10,034 nucleotides of DNA from Rhodospirillaceae bacterium (GTDB lineage Bacteria > Pseudomonadota > Alphaproteobacteria > UBA7985). The stretch is taken from contig PAFB01000159.1 in the NCBI GenBank assembly GCA_002700865.1, positions 1 through 10,034 of the forward strand. Reading direction: 5' to 3'. Every line of letters starts with the position of its first letter. Position 1 is the stretch's first letter. Below the pieces are notes generated by a model, which saw only the letters and a list, made by a program, of their open reading frames with translations, made no database searches and was not told the DNA's origin. The translations under genes were made by a program, and so were the position numbers. Shown here piece after piece: positions 1 through 6,452 of the stretch.

Positions 1-3000
1 TGGACCGGTTGGCGCGGGGGCAGGCAGCGGCTTTTGAACCGGCCCAGCCGCTGGCCGAAAACGGCGTCCTGACCCGCCCGGAACCGGGTGATGGTGCCGT
101 GGTGCCGGTGGTGTTTTACCGAGCGCTGGTGCAAGCGGGCGACGTGGCACCGGTGCGGGCTCTGACAGCGGCGTTGACAGCGCAGGGCTTGCGGCCTCTG
201 CCTGTGTTTCTCAAAAGCCTGAAGGACGCTGGATCGCGGGCTTTTCTGGCGGAGACTTTTGCCGCTTATCCGCCTGCTGCCATCGTCAACTTCACCGCCT
301 TTTCCGCTTCAAAACCCGGTCAAAGCACCGACGAAAGCCCCTTTGGCGTGGATGCGCCGGTGATTCAGGCTGTGCTGTCCGGCGGCTCGTTTGAGGCGTG
401 GGAGACAGGCACGCAGGGCTTGGGTCCGCGCGATCTGGCGATGAACGTGGTGCTGCCCGAAGTCGATGGCCGCATCCTGAGTCGGGCGATTTCATTCAAG
501 TCAGCCGGCGAGCCTTCACCCGCCACCGAGTGCGCCGTGGTCCGCCACCAACCCGTTAGCGACCGGGTCGCATGGGTGGCTGAACTGGCGGCGTCGTGGG
601 CACGATTGCGGGCGGTGGAAACCGGGGCGCGGCGCGTCGCGCTGGTTCTCGCCAACTACCCCAACAAAGACAGCCGGATTGCCAACGGCGTCGGTCTGGA
701 CGCCCCGGCCAGCACCACTGTTCTGTTACAAGCCATGGCCGATGCCGGCTACGACGTTGGCACGGCCCCGAGCGAGCCAAAGGCACTCATGGATCTGCTG
801 CTGACCGGTCCAACCAACCTTGACCCCACCCGTCAAAGCGCGTCGACCCTGCATCTGAGCGCCGCAGACTACGACGCCTTTTTCTCCGCTCTCGATCCCG
901 AGGTTCAAGCCGCGATCAACGACCGCTGGGGCGCACCTGCCGCTGATCCGTTTTGGGACGGGCAGGGCTTTCACCTGGCGCTGCACCGGTTTGGTCGCGT
1001 CCTGATCGGCATACAGCCGCAACGGGGTTATCATCTGGACATCGAAGGCACCTATCACGACCCCGACCTGGTCCCGCCGCACGGTTATCTGGCCTTTTAC
1101 GCTGCAGTTCGGGCGCAGGCCGATGCGGTGATCCATGTTGGCAAGCATGGCAATCTGGAATGGTTGCCCGGGAAGGCGCTGGCGCTGTCCGAGCGATGCT
1201 TTCCCGACGCCGTTCTGGGCCCCATGCCGCAGCTTTATCCCTTTATCGTCAATGATCCGGGGGAGGGGTCGCAGGCCAAGCGTCGGACTGCTGCCGTCGT
1301 CGTTGATCACCTGACCCCGCCGCTGACCCGTGCGGGTCTCTATGGCGACCTTGCGCTGCTCGAAGCCGATGTGGACGAGTATTTCGACGCCGCTGGTCTG
1401 CATCCGGCCCGTGCCAAGCTGCTCGCGGGTGATATTGTCGAGAAGGTCTACGATTTTGGCCTCGCAGGCGATCTGGGGCTGGCCGAGGATGAAGGCGAGG
1501 CGGCGGTTCTCAGCAAGCTGGATGGCTTTTTGTGTGACCTCAAAGACCTGCAAATCCGCGATGGTCTGCACATCTTTGGCTGCGCACCCACGGGCGTTCA
1601 ACATCGTGACCTTGCACTGGCTCTGGCCCGGCCCGGTTTTGACGATGTGGCGTCCTATATCGATGCGCTGGCACAGGCTGAGGGCTTTTCGGGAGCATCC
1701 CTGCTGGCCCTGGACCCCGGTTCAGCGCTGAGCGCGGCAACCGACCCCTCGCGCCGCACCGTGTCCGATCACATCGAAGCGCTGGAACGCCAGGCGCAGG
1801 CCATTTTGGACGGTGAAATGACCGCGCCGGACGCGGCTTGTGAAGCGGTTTTTGCGCAGATACGCGCGGTGATTTTCCCCCTGATCGCGCAATCCACAGC
1901 GCGTGAGATTGAGGCGACGCTCACAGGGCTCAGCGGTCGTTTTATCCCGCCCGGCCCCTCGGGTGCGCCAACCCGCCGCCGGTTGGACGTACTGCCAACG
2001 GGGCGGAACTTCTATTCGGTCGATACGCGATCCGTACCCACGCAGGCCGCCTGGCGGCTGGGTTGGAAGTCGGCGGGGTTGCTGGTTGAGCGCTTTGCGC
2101 AGGACAACGGCGACTGGCCCCGCCGGATGCTGCTGTCGTGCTGGGGTACGGCCAACATGCGCACCGGCGGCGAAGACATTGCGCAGGCCATGGCGCTGTT
2201 GGGAGTCAAGCCTCAGTGGGATGCAACATCCGCCCGGGTGACAGGGTTTGAGGTGCTGCCCATGGACGTGCTCAACCGCCCCCGCGTTGACGTCACTTTG
2301 CGCATTTCCGGGTTTTTCAGGGATGCCTTCCCCGGCCTCATGGACCTATTCGACGCTGCGGTAAAGGCGGTTGCGGCTCTGGACGAAAGCGAGCGCGACA
2401 ACCCCTTGGCGCACCGGGTACAAGCCGAGACGGCGCGGCTGACAAACAGTGGCCTGGACGCCGCCGACGCAGCGCGACAAGCCAGTTTCCGCGTCTTTGG
2501 CTCAAAGCCGGGCGCTTACGGCGCTGGCCTGCAGGCGCTGATTGACAGCGGCGCGTGGGAAGACCCGGCCAAGCTCGCCGAAGCCTTCTTGGGCTGGTCG
2601 TCCTACGCCTACGGCCAACGAGTCGCCGGACGGGCGGCGGGGGAGGCTCTGCGCGGACAGCTAAAGGCGGTCGAAGCCGTGATCCACAATCAGGACAACC
2701 GCGAACACGACATCCTCGACAGCGATGACTACTATCAGTTCGAGGGCGGTGCTTTTGCCGCCATTCGCCACTTAAGTGGCCAGTCGCCCAAGGCGTACCA
2801 CAACGACCATTCACAGCCCGAGCGCGTGCAAATCCGTTCATTGTCCGAGGAAATGAGCCGGATCGTGCGCGGGCGGGCGAGCAATCCCAAGTGGATCAAA
2901 GGCGTGATGCGGCATGGCTACAAGGGCGCCTTTGAAATGGCGGCAACGCTGGATTACTTGTTCGCCTTCGCCGCGACTACAGATGCCGTGTCGCCCGATC

Positions 3001-3200
3001 ATTTTCAGGCCCTTTACGACGCGACCTTGGCACAGGACGGCGTGCGTGATTTCATGGCCGAGCACAATCCCGATGCGCTGAAAGACATGGCTGCGCGTTT
3101 TCTGGAGGCCATTCGCCGTGGCTTTTGGACGCCGCGCTCAAACACAGCCGGTGCTGCACTGACGGACTGGTCAACAGGAGGAACCGACGCATGGCGCTGA
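1..3200 (+). CDS. cobN: Cobaltochelatase large subunit CobN (5' end outside window)
   Basis: CobN is the large, porphyrin-binding subunit of the aerobic ATP-dependent cobaltochelatase. With CobS and CobT it inserts Co(II) into hydrogenobyrinic acid a,c-diamide in the cytoplasm. The frame is open to the window edge; the TTG at position 9 is not a believable start, because CobN proteins are usually about 1,250 residues and about 1,065 are visible, so roughly 200 N-terminal residues are missing. Hallmarks shared with the magnesium-chelatase H subunits are clear: GKHGNLEWLPGK at 1140-1175, NDPGEGSQAKRR from 1251, HNQDNREHDILDSDDYYQF from 2685, and a downstream YHNDHSQPERVQIRSLSEE block. The frame is unbroken and ends in TGA at 3198-3200, overlapping cobO by 10 nt, which suggests co-translation. 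CobS and CobT are not in the window. The family is certain from the motifs; the aerobic role is inferred from family knowledge and neighbours. Confidence 0.97.
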   Translation, partial: DRLARGQAAAFEPAQPLAENGVLTRPEPGDGAVVPVVFYRALVQAGDVAPVRALTAALTAQGLRPLPVFLKSLKDAGSRAFLAETFAAYPPAAIVNFTAFSASKPGQSTDESPFGVDAPVIQAVLSGGSFEAWETGTQGLGPRDLAMNVVLPEVDGRILSRAISFKSAGEPSPATECAVVRHQPVSDRVAWVAELAASWARLRAVETGARRVALVLANYPNKDSRIANGVGLDAPASTTVLLQAMADAGYDVGTAPSEPKALMDLLLTGPTNLDPTRQSASTLHLSAADYDAFFSALDPEVQAAINDRWGAPAADPFWDGQGFHLALHRFGRVLIGIQPQRGYHLDIEGTYHDPDLVPPHGYLAFYAAVRAQADAVIHVGKHGNLEWLPGKALALSERCFPDAVLGPMPQLYPFIVNDPGEGSQAKRRTAAVVVDHLTPPLTRAGLYGDLALLEADVDEYFDAAGLHPARAKLLAGDIVEKVYDFGLAGDLGLAEDEGEAAVLSKLDGFLCDLKDLQIRDGLHIFGCAPTGVQHRDLALALARPGFDDVASYIDALAQAEGFSGASLLALDPGSALSAATDPSRRTVSDHIEALERQAQAILDGEMTAPDAACEAVFAQIRAVIFPLIAQSTAREIEATLTGLSGRFIPPGPSGAPTRRRLDVLPTGRNFYSVDTRSVPTQAAWRLGWKSAGLLVERFAQDNGDWPRRMLLSCWGTANMRTGGEDIAQAMALLGVKPQWDATSARVTGFEVLPMDVLNRPRVDVTLRISGFFRDAFPGLMDLFDAAVKAVAALDESERDNPLAHRVQAETARLTNSGLDAADAARQASFRVFGSKPGAYGAGLQALIDSGAWEDPAKLAEAFLGWSSYAYGQRVAGRAAGEALRGQLKAVEAVIHNQDNREHDILDSDDYYQFEGGAFAAIRHLSGQSPKAYHNDHSQPERVQIRSLSEEMSRIVRGRASNPKWIKGVMRHGYKGAFEMAATLDYLFAFAATTDAVSPDHFQALYDATLAQDGVRDFMAEHNPDALKDMAARFLEAIRRGFWTPRSNTAGAALTDWSTGGTDAWR
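3176..3182 (+). promoter_or_regulatory. Strong ribosome binding site of cobO
   Basis: The sequence AGGAGGA lies 8 nt before the ATG at 3191, inside the last codons of cobN. It decides the cobO start: the open frame extends further upstream, to 3125, but only this ATG has a good Shine-Dalgarno sequence, and the resulting N-terminus (MALKRPEGMT) fits the CobO family. It is the strongest ribosome binding site in the window. Confidence 0.85.
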
Positions 3201-3826
3201 AGCGGCCCGAAGGTATGACAGACGAGGAATTCATCGCTCGTGCGAATGAGAAGGCGCGCAAGAAAAAGGCGGCGCGGGATAAGATTCTGGCGACCAAAAC
3301 CATCGAAAAAGGCCTCCTGATCGTGCACACCGGCCCCGGCAAAGGCAAATCCACGGCCGCCTTTGGCATGGTGTTCAGGGCGCTGGGCAACGGCATGAAA
3401 GTCGGTGTTGTGCAGTTTGTGAAAGGCAAGTGGGAGACCGGCGAACGGGCCGTACTGGAAAAGTTCCCCGATACCTGCACCATCCGCTCGATGGGCGAAG
3501 GCTTTACCTGGGAAACGCAGGACCGAGAGCGCGACATCGCTGCAGCGACGGGCGCCTGGGAAATGGCCAAGGAAATGATGGCTGACCCGAGCTACGACAT
3601 GATCTTGCTCGACGAGCTGAACATTTGCCTGCGCTATGACTATCTGAACATTGACGAGGTTGTCGCCACGCTCGATGAGCGCCGCGAGATGCTGCACATC
3701 ATTGTCACGGGTCGTAATGCCAAAGACAGCCTGATTGAGGCCGCAGATCTGGTCACGGAAATGGGCCAGATCAAGCACCCCTTCCGCGAACAAAACGTCA
3801 AGGCGCAACGGGGTGTGGAGTTCTAG
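3191..3826 (+). CDS. cobO: Corrinoid adenosyltransferase CobO (CobA/BtuR type)
   Basis: This 211-residue protein is an ATP:cob(I)alamin/cob(I)yrinic acid a,c-diamide adenosyltransferase. It moves the 5'-deoxyadenosyl group of ATP onto the cobalt of the corrinoid, the step after cobalt insertion and reduction. The P-loop GPGKGKST is at residues 48-55. A Walker-B-like MILLDELN block is at about 137-144, and the C-terminus has the family ending KHPF...KAQRGVEF. The lysine- and arginine-rich N-terminal helix (residues 11-35) is normal for CobA/CobO. Length matches the family (about 200). The start is set by an AGGAGGA site 8 nt upstream. The gene overlaps the end of cobN by 10 nt and ends 2 nt before cobQ, so the three are very probably one transcript in pathway order. 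No key residue appears to be missing. Confidence 0.97.
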   Translation: MALKRPEGMTDEEFIARANEKARKKKAARDKILATKTIEKGLLIVHTGPGKGKSTAAFGMVFRALGNGMKVGVVQFVKGKWETGERAVLEKFPDTCTIRSMGEGFTWETQDRERDIAAATGAWEMAKEMMADPSYDMILLDELNICLRYDYLNIDEVVATLDERREMLHIIVTGRNAKDSLIEAADLVTEMGQIKHPFREQNVKAQRGVEF

Positions 3827-3828
3827 GC

Positions 3829-5316
3829 ATGGCGAAGACGCTGGCACTGATGCTGCTGGGAACCGGGTCAGACGTAGGAAAGTCGCTGGTGGTCGCCGGG
3901 CTGTGCCGGGCCTTTAAGCGGCGCGGGCTGGCGGTTGCACCCTTCAAGCCGCAAAACATGTCAAACAACGCGGCTGTCACCCGCGATGGCGGCGAAATTG
4001 GCCGCGCGCAGGCTTTGCAGGCCAAAGCCTGCGGTTTGACCCCGCATACCGATATGAACCCGGTGCTGCTCAAGCCACAATCCGAAACCGGCGCGCAAGT
4101 GGTGGTGCAAGGCAAGGTTTGGGGATCAGCACGCGGCGCGGAGTATCAGGCGCTCAAGGGCAGGCTGATGCCGGCGGTACTGGACTCCTACAGCCGGATC
4201 AGTGCGCGTGTGGACCTGATGTTGGTGGAGGGCGCGGGCAGCGCGTCTGAGTTGAACTTGCGCCAGGGTGATATTGCCAACTGGGGTTTTGCGCGCGCGG
4301 CACAGGTTCCGACCGTGTTGGTCGGCGATATTGATCGGGGCGGCGTGATTGCCAACATCATTGGCACACACCGGCTGATTTCCACCGAAGACCGGGCGAT
4401 CCTGCGCGGCTTTTTGATCAACAAGTTTCGCGGCGATACCAGCCTGTTTGACAGCGGTTCAGCGCTTATCCAGCGGGAAACCGGCCTGCGCGATCTGGGC
4501 ATCATCCCGTTTTTCCCAGCCGCCCGCGATTTACCCGCCGAGGATGTGCTGGCCTTGGATCAGCAGGATGCGGCGGCGGCAAGTGCTGATGCAAGTGCTG
4601 GTGGGAAACGGGTGAAAATTGCCGTTTTGCGGCTGGGCCGGATTTCCAACTTTGACGATTTTGACCCTCTTGCTGCTGAGCCCGGCGTCGATCTGGTGTT
4701 TGTCCAGCCCGGCGAGGTTGTGCCCACGGATGCTGATCTGGTGATCTTGCCCGGCTCCAAAGCCACGCTGGCCGACTTGGCGTTCGTGCGGGAGCAGGGC
4801 TGGGATATTGATATTGCGGCGCATGTGCGCCGGGGACGGCGGGTTCTTGGCATTTGTGGCGGCTATCAGATGCTCGGTACCCACGTTGCGGACCCGGACG
4901 GTATCGAAGGCCCGCCAGCAGAGGCGGCGGGTCTGGGTCTTCTGGACGTTCAAACGGTGATGAAAGGCCCCAAAACGCTGGTCGAAATCAGCGGCACCGA
5001 TGCGCAAAGTGGGCAGGCTGTGGCGGGCTATGAAATGCATATGGGCGTGACCAAAGGCACGGCGGTACCCATGCTGCGGCTTGGGCCGGATGGGGCTGCG
5101 GATGGGGCGGTGCAGGGGCTGGTGAGTGGGTGCTATCTGCACGGCCTGTTTGCTGCTGATGGCTTTCGCGCGGCGTTCTTGCGCGCGCTTGACCCGGCGC
5201 TGCAAAGCACTCTGGCCTTTGATCAGCGCGTTGAAAGCACGCTGGACGACCTGGCGGCGCACTTTGAAGCGCATTTGGATCTGGATGCCTTTTTGGCGTT
5301 GGCAAAAGCCGGTTAA
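3829..5316 (+). CDS. cobQ: Adenosylcobyric acid synthase CobQ (glutamine-hydrolysing)
   Basis: CobQ (CbiP) amidates the b, d, e and g carboxylates of adenosylcobyrinic acid a,c-diamide using glutamine and ATP, giving adenosylcobyric acid. The 495-residue length is typical. The N-terminal dethiobiotin-synthetase-like ATPase domain begins with GTGSDVGKS (residues 11-19), then FKPQNMSNNAAV (39-50) and GDIDRGGVIANI (166-177). The C-terminal class I-type glutamine amidotransferase domain starts near residue 262. Its nucleophilic cysteine is C343 in GICGGYQMLG, and the partner histidine is H438 in CYLHGLF. An alanine- and serine-rich linker (about residues 246-260), partly made of a 12-nt duplication, joins the domains. 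GGAG at 3817-3820 lies 8 nt before the ATG, and the gap from the cobO stop is only 2 nt. The gene ends in TAA and is convergent with cobD, whose enzyme uses its product. Confidence 0.97.
   Translation: MAKTLALMLLGTGSDVGKSLVVAGLCRAFKRRGLAVAPFKPQNMSNNAAVTRDGGEIGRAQALQAKACGLTPHTDMNPVLLKPQSETGAQVVVQGKVWGSARGAEYQALKGRLMPAVLDSYSRISARVDLMLVEGAGSASELNLRQGDIANWGFARAAQVPTVLVGDIDRGGVIANIIGTHRLISTEDRAILRGFLINKFRGDTSLFDSGSALIQRETGLRDLGIIPFFPAARDLPAEDVLALDQQDAAAASADASAGGKRVKIAVLRLGRISNFDDFDPLAAEPGVDLVFVQPGEVVPTDADLVILPGSKATLADLAFVREQGWDIDIAAHVRRGRRVLGICGGYQMLGTHVADPDGIEGPPAEAAGLGLLDVQTVMKGPKTLVEISGTDAQSGQAVAGYEMHMGVTKGTAVPMLRLGPDGAADGAVQGLVSGCYLHGLFAADGFRAAFLRALDPALQSTLAFDQRVESTLDDLAAHFEAHLDLDAFLALAKAG
4579..4602 (+). 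repeat. 12-nt tandem duplication in the cobQ interdomain linker
   Basis: GCAAGTGCTGAT is followed directly by GCAAGTGCTGGT, two copies with one mismatch. In frame they encode ASAD-ASAG. The repeat sits between the ATPase and glutaminase domains of CobQ, where length changes should be tolerated. It looks like replication slippage rather than a functional site. Confidence 0.7.
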
Positions 5317-5330
5317 GCCAGGCCGAAGTC

Positions 5331-5352
5331 AGCCTTTACCAAGATTAAGGCT
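5331..5352. terminator. Weak hairpin at the cobQ/cobD convergent junction
   Basis: AGCCTT (5331-5336) pairs with AAGGCT (5347-5352) around a 10-nt loop, in the 36-nt gap between the convergent genes cobQ and cobD. The right arm touches the cobD stop codon (TAA, minus strand, 5353-5355). The stem is only 6 bp and is followed by TTTA rather than a true U-tract on the plus strand, so it is at best a weak bidirectional terminator. Its position is its main support. Confidence 0.3.
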
Positions 5353-6315
5353 TTAGGCGGTGGCCAGCCACAGAATCACGGGGAACCCAGCAAGGAGCGC
5401 GGTCATCAAGGCACCGGCGCGGAAGTACAAAGCCAGCGCCCGGCGAATATCACCCCCGGTAAGGCTGCGTCGGCCTGTGCCCATCGGCGGGTCGGCGGAC
5501 CAGCCGGTATCGTATTTGCGCGGCCCCGCCAGCGCGATGTCGAGCGCGGCGGCAAAGGCGGCTTCGGGCCAACCAGCGTTGGGGGAGCGGTGCTGCGGCG
5601 CGCCTGCGACCATGGCCCGCCAGCCCCGGCCAGCGACCAGGCATACTAAGGCCCCGGTCAGTCGCGCAGGTATCCAGTTGGCCGCGTCATCGAGCCGGGC
5701 GGCGGCTTTGCCAAAGTGCTCATAGCGGTCGCTGCGGTAGCCCCACATGCTGTCCAGCGTGTTCACGGCCTTGTACATCAGCAGACCGGGCAACCCGCCG
5801 ATCAAGCCCCAGAACAGCGGCGCAGTCACGCCATCGGAAAAGTTTTCAGCCAGTGATTCGATGGCGGCGCGGGCGACACCGGCTTCGTCCAGAGCTGCCG
5901 GATCGCGGCCAACGATGTGAGAAACCGCTTCACGACCCGGTTCCAGGCCCGCTTCCAACCCGGTTTCAACCCGACTGACAAATTGCGCCAGCGTTGAAAA
6001 GGCGAGGAGAACCGCCCCGGCTGCTGCAAAGGCGAGCGCGTACCCCCACAGCGGCAACAGCCACAGCGCCGCCACCCCCAGCACGCCACAACCACCAACC
6101 AGCCCGGCCCACGCTGCGGCTCCTTTCCGCTGCCGGTCCCTGACGGTGCCGTTGTTCAAGCGCCCTTCAGCCCATGAAATCAACCCGCCCAGCAGGACCA
6201 CCGGATGCGGCCGCGGCTCGAAACTGCGACGCAGGCGGTAGAGGATCAACTCACCACACATCACCACCAGCAACACCGCTGAATTCAGCAAAACAAAGCT
6301 CAACACGATCATCAT
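5353..6315 (-). CDS. cobD: Adenosylcobinamide-phosphate synthase CobD (CbiB)
   Basis: CobD/CbiB is an inner-membrane enzyme that joins adenosylcobyric acid to (R)-1-amino-2-propanol or its phosphate, giving adenosylcobinamide (phosphate). With the start at 6315 it has 320 residues, normal for the family. Visible motifs: HPVVLLG (37-43), IVGRD (134-138), ESLAENFSDGVTAPLFW (153-169), KAVNTLDSMWGYR (182-194), FGKAAARLDDAANW (201-214) and HRSPNAGWPEAAFA (242-255). Hydrophobic segments near residues 3-19, 67-110, 168-181, 217-228 and 300-318 fit an integral membrane protein. The open frame runs on to 6564, but those 83 extra residues are polar and proline/histidine-rich, unlike CbiB, and lie antisense to cbiX. 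No clear ribosome binding site precedes the tandem ATGs at 6315 and 6312, so either could be used. The usual aspartate-containing N-terminal motif is replaced by MCGELILYRLRR. It is inverted relative to its neighbours. Confidence 0.94.
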   Translation of the reverse strand: MMIVLSFVLLNSAVLLVVMCGELILYRLRRSFEPRPHPVVLLGGLISWAEGRLNNGTVRDRQRKGAAAWAGLVGGCGVLGVAALWLLPLWGYALAFAAAGAVLLAFSTLAQFVSRVETGLEAGLEPGREAVSHIVGRDPAALDEAGVARAAIESLAENFSDGVTAPLFWGLIGGLPGLLMYKAVNTLDSMWGYRSDRYEHFGKAAARLDDAANWIPARLTGALVCLVAGRGWRAMVAGAPQHRSPNAGWPEAAFAAALDIALAGPRKYDTGWSADPPMGTGRRSLTGGDIRRALALYFRAGALMTALLAGFPVILWLATA

Positions 6316-6379
6316 GGCGCGAGAGATACAGGACTCGCCGCACAGTGTCGCGTCAAAGTGGGCTAACCAGTGGTCCTTT

Positions 6380-6398
6380 ACCGCGCTAAATGTGCGGT
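6380..6398. promoter_or_regulatory. Inverted repeat, candidate operator
   Basis: ACCGCGC-TAAAT-GTGCGGT: seven-base arms around an AT-rich 5-nt centre. Six of the seven positions are Watson-Crick complementary and one is G-T. The centre (6389) is 63 nt before the cbiX start and 74 nt before the cobD start, roughly midway in the divergent region. This is consistent with a dimeric regulator site; a short RNA hairpin in a leader is the alternative. I do not recognise it as a known regulator box. Confidence 0.4.
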
Positions 6399-6435
6399 CA
6401 GGGTCACATGAGACGTGATTATGGGGCCGGTGACA

Positions 6436-6442
6436 AAGGGAG
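6436..6442 (+). promoter_or_regulatory. Ribosome binding site of cbiX
   Basis: AAGGGAG lies 10 nt before the ATG at 6453. It favours this start over the in-frame ATG at 6390, which would add 21 residues (MCGQGHMRRDYG...) with no family resemblance and would put most of the divergent control region inside a gene. Confidence 0.6.
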
Positions 6443-6452
6443 CGTTCTGGCG

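Larger units (their letters stand above)
6316..6452. promoter_or_regulatory. Divergent cobD/cbiX intergenic region, probable promoters
   Basis: This 137-nt stretch separates the divergent genes cobD and cbiX and is the only sizeable non-coding segment. By position it should hold promoters in both directions. I found no convincing -35/-10 pair: TTTACC at 6377-6382 and GATTAT at 6417-6422 are isolated weak matches without proper spacing. A 7+5+7 inverted repeat lies at 6380-6398, and a direct repeat GGTCA-g-GGTCA at 6396-6406. I see no B12-riboswitch core, and the space is short for one. Confidence 0.55.

Noticed and set aside
9..11. TTG at position 9 as the cobN start
   Set aside because: The frame is open to the window edge and the protein would lack about 200 residues usual for CobN; it is simply cut by the window.
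726..1604. Long minus-strand open frame inside cobN (292 codons)
   Set aside because: It lies fully antisense to conserved CobN motifs, has no recognisable domain, and high GC commonly creates such frames.
3014..3847. Minus-strand open frame across cobN/cobO (277 codons)
   Set aside because: Antisense to well-conserved CobO and the CobN end; no family resemblance.
4531..5274. Minus-strand open frame inside cobQ (247 codons)
   Set aside because: Antisense to the CobQ glutaminase domain; composition typical of a GC-rich shadow frame.
5324..5341. GAAGTCAG...ACC resembling the B12-box of cobalamin riboswitches
   Set aside because: Only part of the box matches, it sits downstream of cobQ in a convergent gap, and no other riboswitch core element is nearby.
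6390..6452. Upstream in-frame ATG for cbiX at 6390
   Set aside because: No ribosome binding site, the added residues lack CbiX resemblance, and the ATG at 6453 has AAGGGAG at acceptable spacing.
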